In this document: positions 1 to 7,331 of the stretch, piece after piece
How the letters are laid out: every line of letters begins with the position of its first letter
How positions within the stretch are numbered: the stretch's first letter is position 1
Assembly (NCBI RefSeq): GCF_009905605.1
Contig: NZ_JAAAKZ010000003.1
Span: 434,001 to 498,000 of the forward strand
Direction of reading: 5' to 3'
Length of the DNA: 64,000 nucleotides
Origin: Runella sp. CRIBMP
GTDB lineage: Bacteria > Bacteroidota > Bacteroidia > Cytophagales > Spirosomataceae
The notes under the pieces: generated by a model
Told to the model about the DNA's origin: nothing
The model's input: the letters and a program-made list of their open reading frames with translations, nothing else
Database searches by the model: none
Translations under genes and position numbers: made by a program

Positions 1-25
1 CCCAGAAAAGCTTTAACACAACCCC

Positions 26-451
26 TTACTGATTTCCGTACTTCACCGCCGTGCCTGTCATGACAAAACCCTGATAATCTTTGGCGGTATAGTATTGATA
101 TTTAACGTTGACGAGCGCGTGGGCGCCCATGCCTACACCCTGCAAGATAAGTTGGTCAAGCAATGCCCGTTTTTGATCTTCGTCGTTTCCTCTGAAAAGC
201 ATTCGCCCCTCCTTGGTTTGTCGCTCACTCAGGGGGACTTCCTTCTCAACTTTGACAGGACCAATGGGGGTATAAAGACGGGTGGTAGGTTGGTTTTCGT
301 AAAATACATCAATGGGGTAATCTGCTTTGGCGAGTTTGATGGGGATGCCTAAGCCACCGTCGGATGTAGTGACGGGGCGTGCGCACGAAAACAAAAAGGT
401 GAAAGTAAAAACACAAAATATAAAGGAGGTAATTGGCTTCATCAGATTCAT
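26..451 (-). CDS. Small lipoprotein of unknown function
   Basis: A 141-residue protein with a lipoprotein signal: a hydrophobic stretch at residues 8-22 ends in a lipobox-like FLFSC with Cys at about 23, so it is probably anchored in the inner or outer membrane. The mature part is mostly hydrophilic and ends in a compact segment (GVGMGAHALVNVKYQYYTA) loosely resembling the pattern of YbjQ/heavy-metal-binding-like domains; this resemblance is weak and is not used for a name. A second in-frame ATG three codons later (at 442) would also leave a full signal peptide. It stands alone, facing away from the gene at 815. Confidence 0.7.
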   Translation of the reverse strand: MNLMKPITSFIFCVFTFTFLFSCARPVTTSDGGLGIPIKLAKADYPIDVFYENQPTTRLYTPIGPVKVEKEVPLSERQTKEGRMLFRGNDEDQKRALLDQLILQGVGMGAHALVNVKYQYYTAKDYQGFVMTGTAVKYGNQ

Positions 452-814
452 AGCATTCTTTTTTATGTGTTCTCGTTATACACCGCAAACGAAAACAATG
501 TTTCAGTAAAACGAAAATTTTTGATGTCGTATTGTCGGTTCAAAGCAAAGGATTAATATTCAATAAAGGCATACATAGCCAACAAAGTGCCTCGGTACGT
601 GCGTTTTTTGTGCGCATTTAAAAAAAATAACGAGGGTGATTGTATGAAAATAGGGGTGTATTTTGAGTTTGTATGATATTTCAGAGAAATAGCTAGACAA
701 AATTGATAATCTAAAACGAAGGGACTATTGTTTTGCAAAAAAAATGGTACGAACTTTGCGAGCCCTTTAAAACCGTAGACCATTATGGGTCGAAACGGTG
801 CTTAAACCAAAGAA
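452..814. other. Intergenic region between divergent genes
   Basis: This 363-base AT-rich stretch separates the lipoprotein gene from the forward gene at 815. Short reading frames here have no coding character. The only recognisable element is a promoter-like pair just before 815, listed separately. Confidence 0.6.
728..758 (+). promoter_or_regulatory. Candidate Bacteroidota promoter for the 815 gene
   Basis: TTG at 728-730 is followed after 20 bases by GAACTTTG at 751-758. The Bacteroidota consensus is TTG - about 19 bases - TAnnTTTG. The first base of the -7 element deviates, so the call is tentative. Confidence 0.35.
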
Positions 815-1183
815 ATGAAACAACGCAGGTTTTTTACGCAACTGACTTCCGCTGCCTTGGCGCTGCTGCTATTAATAACAGCTACCGCAGGTAAGTCGTT
901 GTTGTTGCCCAAAGCCGCTGTCAAAAAGCCTGTTTCTGAAGAAACTTCCAAAAGCAAAAAAGCCAACCAAGAACGGCCTGTGGTGCAGGAAATGTCGTTG
1001 GTGGCAGTCGTGGCTCCCGCGGTTTCGTTTGATTTTGAGCAATCCTTTTATTTTTTACCTACTATTTTCAGTATTGAACTGCCTGGCACCAATGCCCTTC
1101 CGAAGCGGTTTGACATCTTTTATTACTTCTTCTCCTTCTTCCGAAATGTATTCGGACATTTTATTGCGATTAATGCGCCTTAG
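815..1183 (+). CDS. Small exported protein of unknown function
   Basis: A 122-residue protein with an N-terminal hydrophobic signal (MKQRRFFTQLTSAALALLLL) followed by a Lys/Glu-rich linker (about 35-58) and a Phe/Tyr-rich C-terminal half (about 72-118) that could be membrane-associated. It has a clear start, a candidate promoter and typical codon use, so it is probably real, but no family is recognised. It lies 165 bases upstream of secDF in the same direction. That spacing contains a weak 5-bp hairpin (1281-1297) but no strong terminator, so cotranscription with secDF is possible though not shown. Confidence 0.55.
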   Translation: MKQRRFFTQLTSAALALLLLITATAGKSLLLPKAAVKKPVSEETSKSKKANQERPVVQEMSLVAVVAPAVSFDFEQSFYFLPTIFSIELPGTNALPKRFDIFYYFFSFFRNVFGHFIAINAP

Positions 1184-1348
1184 TTGAGGCGAAAATGACG
1201 GTGATTTTGTCACTTCGATTCCGTGTGCAGTTGTGAAAGCACATTGTATTTTCTTTTTGAGGCATGTCATAAGGCCTTTTAGGGGGATAAAACCCCTCTC
1301 TCGTTTCACAAATATTTATTTCAATCATTTATTTACTTCAATAAAACA

Positions 1349-4300
1349 ATGCAAAACAGACTTGGCATTTGGATTTTGACCGTAGTTGTTGCGGTATTGA
1401 GTATCTATTATCTGTCCTTCACGTTTGTAGCGCGCGGGATTCGTAAAGATGCTGAAACCTACGCTACGGGAAAAGATGGTCTTGTAGACCAAAAGAAAAA
1501 AGAGCGTTATCTCGACTCACTTCGTCGCGAGCCCGTTTATTTGGGCAGTACGTATCAGGAAGTTACCCAACGTGAGTTAGGATTAGGTCTTGATTTACAA
1601 GGAGGTATGCACGTGGTGCTAGAAGTGGCTCCCACCGATATTTTGAGAGGACTAGCGGGTGGAAATGCGCGCAACAGTCAATTTAACGAAGCACTCAAAC
1701 AGGCCACTGAGGCGCAGAAATCGAGCCAGTCTAATTATGTAGACTTGTTTGTAAGTTCTTACAAAAAGGTGGCTCCAAGCGCAACTTTGGCGCAAATTTT
1801 CTCTAATAGCACCAATCGCGGAAAAATCAGCAACAGCTCATCGGACAGCGAAGTAACGAAGTTTTTGAAAGAAGAAGTGGACGGTGCTACGAGCCGTGCG
1901 TTCCAAATCATTCAACAACGCGTGGATAAATTTGGGGTAGCCAACCCTAACATTCAACGTTTGCCAGGTTCAGGCCGTATTTTGATTGAGTTGCCAGGCG
2001 TAGATAACCCCGAACGTGTGCGTCGCCTTTTGACGGGTTCAGCCAAGCTTGAATTCTGTGAGGTATATACATTGGATGAAGTTTCTCCTGCGCTTAATGC
2101 ATTGGGTGCTTATCTTACCCAGCTGGATTTGGAAAAGAAAATCGCTGAAAAAGGTACTTCCGCTGCCGATACTTCAAAAGCTGGCGGATTGGCAGCTCAG
2201 TTGGCCAAAGGTGCAAAAACAGATTCTACCTCAAAAGATACAACTGCTAACCAAACGGGTCTTGCTAGTTTGTTTGTGCCAATTTCTCAAGGTCAACTAG
2301 GTGTGTATGCCAAAGATACTGCCCGTGCCAATGAGCTTTTGGCCCGTACAGAAGTAAAGGCGATGTTTCCTTCTGACGCCGTTATTATGTGGGATCGCAA
2401 AGGAATTGAAACAACGGATAAACGCAACGAAATCGTTGGAATCTATTTCATTAAGAAAGCTAACGGACAGGCTCCGTTGGAAGGAGATGTGATTGTAGAT
2501 GCAACGGGTAACAATTACGACGACCGCGGCCGTCCGGAAGTGTCGATGCGTATGAACGCCGAAGGAGCCCGTAAATGGAAAAACCTGACTGCTGCTAACG
2601 TTGGCCGTCCGGTAGCTATTATTTTGGACGGATTTGTATACACTGCACCAAACGTACAAAATGAAATTCCTAACGGAAACTCAAGCATCACGGGTAGCTT
2701 TACCATTGATGAAACCAAGGACATGGCCAACGTGCTCAAAGCAGGTAAGCTTCCCGCACCGACCACTATCGTGGAAGAGGCCATCGTAGGAGCTACTTTG
2801 GGTTCAGAATCGGTCAGTGCAGGGGTAATTTCTTCATTGGTAGGTTTGCTGGTTGTATTGATTTTCATGGTCATCTACTACAACAAGGCTGGTATGATTG
2901 CCGACGTTGCGTTGGTTATCAACCTGTTTTTCTTAATGGGAATTATGGCTTCGTTGGGAGCAATCCTTACCCTGCCAGGTATTGCGGGTATCGTATTGAC
3001 CATTGGTATGGCGGTGGATGCCAACGTGTTGGTGTTTGAACGTATCAAGGAAGAATTAGCGGCGGGTAAAGAATTGAAATTAGCGATTTCGGATGGTTTC
3101 AAAAACTCACTTTCTTCTATTCTTGACTCAAACGTAACGACTTTGTTGACGGGTATTATCCTTTTCTTCTTGGGTACAGGCTTGATTTTAGGTTTTGCCA
3201 CGACCCTCGTGATTGGTATCCTGACGTCATTGTTTGCGGCATTGTTTGTATCTCGTTTGATTTTAGAATGGTGGGTTGGCAAAGGCCGTAAGATTGAATT
3301 CTTCGCTTCATGGTCGCAAAACCTGTTCAAAGATGCCAACTTCGACTTCGTATCACGTCGTCGTGTGTATTATATTATTTCTTCGGTCATTATCGGATTC
3401 GGAATTATCTCTGTCATTTTCAAAGGATTTGGGTTGGGTGTTGACTTCAAAGGCGGTCGTAGTTATGTTGTCCGTTTTGAAAAAGGCGTGGAAACCTCTG
3501 AAGTTCGTGAGATTTTGACGGGCGTGTTTGGTGCTGCTCCTGAAGTAAAAACATTTGGGGGAATCGGTATCGGAGCTAATGAGCAGGTAAAAGTAACGAC
3601 CAGCTTTTTGGCCGATGCCACCACGCCAGATGCCGATAAGCAGGCCGAAGCCAAATTGAACGAAGGATTAAGCAAGTTGACTAATAATAAGGCAACCATT
3701 CAAAGTTCACAAAAAGTAGGTCCGACGATTGCGTTTGACTTGATTATGACTTCCTTAAAATCGATTTTGCTGGCGGTGCTGGTGGTATCGATATACATTT
3801 TTATTCGATTCCGTAAGGTTGCGTTTGTTTGGGGGGCTATTGTGGCCTTGTTCCACGACGTCCTCGTTATTTTGGCGGTATTCTCTATCTTCAACGGTTT
3901 GCTGCCTTTCTCATTGGATGTTGACCAAGCATTTATTGGGGCGGTTCTGACCATTATGGGTTATTCAATGAACGATACCGTCGTGGTTTTTGACCGGGTT
4001 CGTGAATATTTGAGAGACAATAAAGGCAAGAAAGAAACGATTCCGGCCATCATCAACAACGCCTTGAACAGCACCCTTAGCCGTACGGCTGTAACGGGTC
4101 TTTCGACAATGTTTGTGTTGATTGTATTATTCATTTTTGGGGGAGAGGTAATTCGCGGATTCTCCTTTGCGATGTTGATTGGGGTAATCGTGGGTACATA
4201 TTCTTCATTGTTTGTGGCTACGCCAATCGTAGTAGATTCATTGACCCGCGACCAAGCCAAAGATGAAGCCGCTGGTGAGGCGAAAAAAGCAGCGCCTGCT

Positions 4301-4438
4301 CGTTTGATTTCTGATTTTCCTGATACTCCTCGCGGTGGCTTGCAGCAAGTAGAGATGCCGCAGGAAGAAGAAGAAGAAAAAGAGAAAGTAAAGAAAGAAA
4401 AGAAAGCGCCTTTGATTAAGCCTTCTTTGAAAAAATAG
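1349..4438 (+). CDS. secDF: Fused protein translocase subunit SecDF
   Basis: A 1029-residue inner-membrane fusion of SecD and SecF, the accessory subunits that use the proton-motive force to complete Sec-dependent export. TM1 is at about residues 8-28. The SecD signature LGLDLQGGMHVVLEV is near 77-91. The SecD membrane block starts near 490 and holds GMAVDANVLVFERIKEEL. The SecF half begins near 670 with its own LGVDFKGG signature and contains GYSMNDTVVVFDRVREYL in its last membrane block. The fusion is normal in Bacteroidota. The SecD periplasmic part has an extra Ala/Lys/Thr-rich stretch (about 270-300), and the protein ends in a run of Glu followed by a Lys-rich cytoplasmic tail of about 30 residues. 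The start ATG directly precedes TM1. Confidence 0.97.
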   Translation: MQNRLGIWILTVVVAVLSIYYLSFTFVARGIRKDAETYATGKDGLVDQKKKERYLDSLRREPVYLGSTYQEVTQRELGLGLDLQGGMHVVLEVAPTDILRGLAGGNARNSQFNEALKQATEAQKSSQSNYVDLFVSSYKKVAPSATLAQIFSNSTNRGKISNSSSDSEVTKFLKEEVDGATSRAFQIIQQRVDKFGVANPNIQRLPGSGRILIELPGVDNPERVRRLLTGSAKLEFCEVYTLDEVSPALNALGAYLTQLDLEKKIAEKGTSAADTSKAGGLAAQLAKGAKTDSTSKDTTANQTGLASLFVPISQGQLGVYAKDTARANELLARTEVKAMFPSDAVIMWDRKGIETTDKRNEIVGIYFIKKANGQAPLEGDVIVDATGNNYDDRGRPEVSMRMNAEGARKWKNLTAANVGRPVAIILDGFVYTAPNVQNEIPNGNSSITGSFTIDETKDMANVLKAGKLPAPTTIVEEAIVGATLGSESVSAGVISSLVGLLVVLIFMVIYYNKAGMIADVALVINLFFLMGIMASLGAILTLPGIAGIVLTIGMAVDANVLVFERIKEELAAGKELKLAISDGFKNSLSSILDSNVTTLLTGIILFFLGTGLILGFATTLVIGILTSLFAALFVSRLILEWWVGKGRKIEFFASWSQNLFKDANFDFVSRRRVYYIISSVIIGFGIISVIFKGFGLGVDFKGGRSYVVRFEKGVETSEVREILTGVFGAAPEVKTFGGIGIGANEQVKVTTSFLADATTPDADKQAEAKLNEGLSKLTNNKATIQSSQKVGPTIAFDLIMTSLKSILLAVLVVSIYIFIRFRKVAFVWGAIVALFHDVLVILAVFSIFNGLLPFSLDVDQAFIGAVLTIMGYSMNDTVVVFDRVREYLRDNKGKKETIPAIINNALNSTLSRTAVTGLSTMFVLIVLFIFGGEVIRGFSFAMLIGVIVGTYSSLFVATPIVVDSLTRDQAKDEAAGEAKKAAPARLISDFPDTPRGGLQQVEMPQEEEEEKEKVKKEKKAPLIKPSLKK

Positions 4439-4446
4439 AGTAACTC

Positions 4447-4524
4447 AAAGTGGTTAGTCGTGAATGTCGTATGAAAAGTTGGATAGTTGTTCAGCAAATC
4501 ATCCGTCATTCCACTAACCACTTT
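4447..4524 (+). terminator. Imperfect hairpin after secDF
   Basis: A 12-bp perfect stem (AAAGTGGTTAGT at 4447-4458 with ACTAACCACTTT at 4513-4524) closes a 54-base loop that can pair further inside (GAATG/CATTC). It is followed by TTATTTT. It lies 8 bases after the secDF stop and is probably its terminator. Confidence 0.5.
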
Positions 4525-4651
4525 TATTTTGCCTTAAAATAAGTTTACCTTGCGTTTGTTTGGTAACAACCCAATAAGAGCGTATTTTTCAATTCCATTT
4601 CATTCACAAACAGATAGTACCTTATTGTTAAAATTTCTAACCTAATCGAGC

Positions 4652-6295
4652 ATGGCAAATCAACTTTGGACTAGAAAGCCCTTAGATAAACTCATGAATG
4701 AGTCTTCGGGTGAAGGTAACCAACTAAAACGTACACTTGGCCCCGGCAGTTTGATTGCTCTTGGTATTGGAGCAATCATCGGCGCGGGGTTATTTTCAAT
4801 TACGGGGGGAGCTGCCGCCAATCAGGCTGGACCTGCCATTACCATTTCTTTTATAGTAGCTGCATTCGGTTGTGCTTTTGCTGGGTTGTGTTATGCCGAA
4901 TTTGCCTCCATGATTCCAGTGGCGGGTAGTGCCTATACCTATTCTTACGCTACCATGGGGGAGTTCATCGCGTGGATTATCGGCTGGGATTTAGTGTTAG
5001 AGTACGCTGTAGGGGCTGCTACGGTGAGTATCAGTTGGAGTCGATACTTAGTGAAATTTCTGGAAGGCTTTGATGTTCACCTACCCGTTGCGCTCACGGT
5101 TGGGCCTTGGGATGGCGGGCTTATCAACCTACCTGCCGTATTTATCGTTGTTCTGATGAGTTTGTTACTCATGAAAGGAACCCAGGAAAGTGCTACCGTC
5201 AACGGTATTATTGTAGCTTTGAAAGTAGCAGTTGTGATTATTTTCATCGTTTTGGGCTGGAAATATATCAACACCGATAACTATGTTCCTTATATTCCTG
5301 ACAATACGGGCACCTTTGGTGAATATGGATTTAGTGGTATCATTCGAGCGGCGGCTATTGTTTTTTTTGCATACATTGGATTTGATGCGGTAAGTACCGC
5401 CGCCCAAGAAGCTAAAAACCCGCGCAAGGATATGCCTATCGGTATTTTGGCTTCGTTGGCGATTTGTACGATTCTCTATATTTTGTTTGCCCATGTCATG
5501 ACGGGTGTAACAAGCTATACTTCTTTTAAAGGTCAGGATGGGATTGCGCCAGTTGCCGTAGCCATTGAGCACATGGGAACGCCCAATGCCGCAGGAGTGA
5601 TTGTGCCAGATTATCCTTGGTTGAACCGGGCGATTATCGTGGCGATTTTGGCGGGGTATGCTTCGGTTATTCTGGTAATGCTCATGGGTCAAACGCGCGT
5701 ATTCTTCAGTATGAGTAAAGATGGATTGTTGCCAAAAATCTTTTCAAGCGTTCATCCTAAATTCCAAACGCCTGTCAAAAGCAACGCCATGTTTATGCTG
5801 TTTGTGAGCTTGTTTGCAGCATTTATCCCCGCAAGGGTGGTAGGCGAGATGACGAGTATCGGTACTTTGTTTGCCTTTATTCTGGTTTGCCTCGGTATCA
5901 TCGTAATGCGCAAGCAGATGCCCAATGCTCCCCGGGCTTTTGTAACTCCTTTGGTGCCGTTGGTTCCTATTTTGGGGGTTGTTACCTGTTTCTTTATGAT
6001 GGCATTTTTGCCTTTGGATACTTGGATTCGTTTGATTGTCTGGATGATTATCGGTTTCGATATCTATCTGTGGTATGGTATCCACAATAGTAAATTGTCT
6101 ACGGGAGTAGGTACCTTAAAAGGGGATTTTAAGATAGTGTGCTTGTCAGGATTAGCGCTCGCCGCAGTATTGGGAGTGGTCGCTTTTGTACACCACAATC
6201 AATCAATTGAGGGAGATGCTCCGCTGTTTTATTTCTCCTTGGTTTTTGCCGCTATTCATGCCGTAGCGTATCTGTATACTTGGCTGAAAAAATAA
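4652..6295 (+). CDS. APC-family amino acid permease (cationic amino acid transporter type)
   Basis: A 547-residue polytopic inner-membrane protein of the amino acid/polyamine/organocation superfamily. The first membrane segment carries the family pattern GIGAIIGAGLFSITGG (about 38-53), followed by the conserved stretch with YAEFASMIPVAGSAYTYSY. About 12-13 hydrophobic segments continue to the C terminus, and IGFDAVSTAAQEAKNP (about 242-257) matches the conserved cytoplasmic loop of the CAT/YfnA subgroup. The probable role is proton-coupled uptake of amino acids; the substrate cannot be read from sequence. It is monocistronic: a hairpin precedes it and a strong terminator follows. A TACCTTGC element near 4543 may be its -7 box, but no well-spaced -33 is visible. 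Confidence 0.93.
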   Translation: MANQLWTRKPLDKLMNESSGEGNQLKRTLGPGSLIALGIGAIIGAGLFSITGGAAANQAGPAITISFIVAAFGCAFAGLCYAEFASMIPVAGSAYTYSYATMGEFIAWIIGWDLVLEYAVGAATVSISWSRYLVKFLEGFDVHLPVALTVGPWDGGLINLPAVFIVVLMSLLLMKGTQESATVNGIIVALKVAVVIIFIVLGWKYINTDNYVPYIPDNTGTFGEYGFSGIIRAAAIVFFAYIGFDAVSTAAQEAKNPRKDMPIGILASLAICTILYILFAHVMTGVTSYTSFKGQDGIAPVAVAIEHMGTPNAAGVIVPDYPWLNRAIIVAILAGYASVILVMLMGQTRVFFSMSKDGLLPKIFSSVHPKFQTPVKSNAMFMLFVSLFAAFIPARVVGEMTSIGTLFAFILVCLGIIVMRKQMPNAPRAFVTPLVPLVPILGVVTCFFMMAFLPLDTWIRLIVWMIIGFDIYLWYGIHNSKLSTGVGTLKGDFKIVCLSGLALAAVLGVVAFVHHNQSIEGDAPLFYFSLVFAAIHAVAYLYTWLKK

Positions 6296-6320
6296 CGATG
6301 TAGTTTTATTTAATAACAAA

Positions 6321-6350
6321 AAAACCGCCTTGATGAAAGGCGGTTTTTTT
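6321..6350 (+). terminator. Rho-independent terminator after the permease
   Basis: Stem AAAACCGCCTT (6321-6331), a 4-base loop, then AAGGCGGTTTT and a run of T to 6350. It sits 25 bases past the permease stop. Confidence 0.9.
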
Positions 6351-6374
6351 ATGCAGTTCTGTCAGGGTTTTTTG

Positions 6375-6422
6375 CTAGGCCGAGGTTGTGAGCAACCTCG
6401 GCCTAGGTTTTGAGAAACCTAG
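6375..6422. repeat. Two overlapping perfect hairpins with identical TGAG loops
   Basis: The first hairpin is a perfect 14-bp stem (CTAGGCCGAGGTTG at 6375-6388 with its complement at 6393-6406) and loop TGAG. The second uses the last bases of the first: CTAGGTTT (6403-6410), loop TGAG, AAACCTAG (6415-6422). Both share the core AGGTT-tgag-AACCT. There is no T-tract and a good terminator already lies upstream, so this looks more like a palindromic intergenic repeat than a terminator. Confidence 0.6.
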
Positions 6423-6499
6423 CTCACCTGATACCTGTTGGGCGGCTCGTCGATGTGGTTCTCAAAACTGACCTTTGGGTTGCCGCAATCCCCCACGCG

Positions 6500-7198
6500 T
6501 TACTGTCCGAGAGGTATTGCAAATCCTGCCAAAACACTGAAACTTTGGTTATGAACGGGGACCCTAACGAGTGGGGTATCGTAGAGTCGGGTCAGACCAC
6601 GCTCGTAACGACCTTCCACAAATATTTTACTATTTCCTACCGTAAAACTAAGGCCCGCACCGCCCGCAGCCCCTACTTCAAAGCGGTTAAACGTCCCCAA
6701 GCCAATTTTTGTTCGGGTAGGTTGGGTTTGAAATAAAATCAAATCCGCCCGCGAAACGATTTTTCCATCGGCCAGGTAATTGAACGTTGGCCCTGCAATG
6801 AGGTAAGGTTGGACGGGGCTATCTTCGTAGCCAAAATCGTATTGGAACAGCATAGGCGCCTGAATGTAGGTGAGACGCTGCTTGATGCTTCCACCCAACG
6901 GGATATTTACGCCGATGAGATCCAACAGATTATTGGAAGAAATCCCCGCTCCGCTTTGCTTGTATCCAAGCTCAGGACGGAACGATAAGCCGCCCGCAAT
7001 CGGCACTTTTAAGAAAATGGCACCGTTGCCACTCACGATATAATCAAGGTTGCCCGTAAAATTTTCGATAAATCCGCCGTTGCCTGTGGTTTTAGCAAGC
7101 GATACTCCCCCACGTGCCCCAATTGATACTTGTGCTTGGGTCGATAAACCTACACATACTACGGAAAGGGCGGTTAATAGATGACGTAATCTTTTCAT
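6500..7198 (-). CDS. PorT-type outer membrane beta-barrel protein
   Basis: A 232-residue exported protein with a signal peptide (residues 1-22, cleavage after STQAQ), then alternating strands and turns that resemble the Bacteroidota 'outer membrane protein beta-barrel' (PorT/OMP_b-brl_2) family: GARGGVSLAKTTG near the start, FRPELGYKQSGAG, YIQAPMLFQYDFGY, PYLIAGPTFNYL, FVEGRYERGLTRL, and a terminal strand FSVLAGFAIPLG. Such proteins are small barrels of mostly unknown function. It lies 133 bases downstream of the sigma/FecR/STN block on the same strand and could be read through from it or have its own promoter. Confidence 0.85.
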   Translation of the reverse strand: MKRLRHLLTALSVVCVGLSTQAQVSIGARGGVSLAKTTGNGGFIENFTGNLDYIVSGNGAIFLKVPIAGGLSFRPELGYKQSGAGISSNNLLDLIGVNIPLGGSIKQRLTYIQAPMLFQYDFGYEDSPVQPYLIAGPTFNYLADGKIVSRADLILFQTQPTRTKIGLGTFNRFEVGAAGGAGLSFTVGNSKIFVEGRYERGLTRLYDTPLVRVPVHNQSFSVLAGFAIPLGQ

Positions 7199-7331
7199 TT
7201 TGTCAGAAGATGGTTAATTAAAAAATAAAAAAGTTACGTAAAGTTGGTACCATGTCTAAAGTTGTTTTATCACTTAACGACGTTTAGACGCGGGTATTTT
7301 AGCGTGTCACTGAATGTTTGGTTAACGATTG

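Noticed and set aside
422-432. Strong Shine-Dalgarno-like AAAGGAGGTAA on the forward strand
   Set aside because: It lies inside the reverse-strand lipoprotein signal sequence and precedes no forward gene.
6410-6736. Forward 108-residue frame beside the tandem hairpins
   Set aside because: It begins in the palindromes and runs antisense through the OMP gene; no support.
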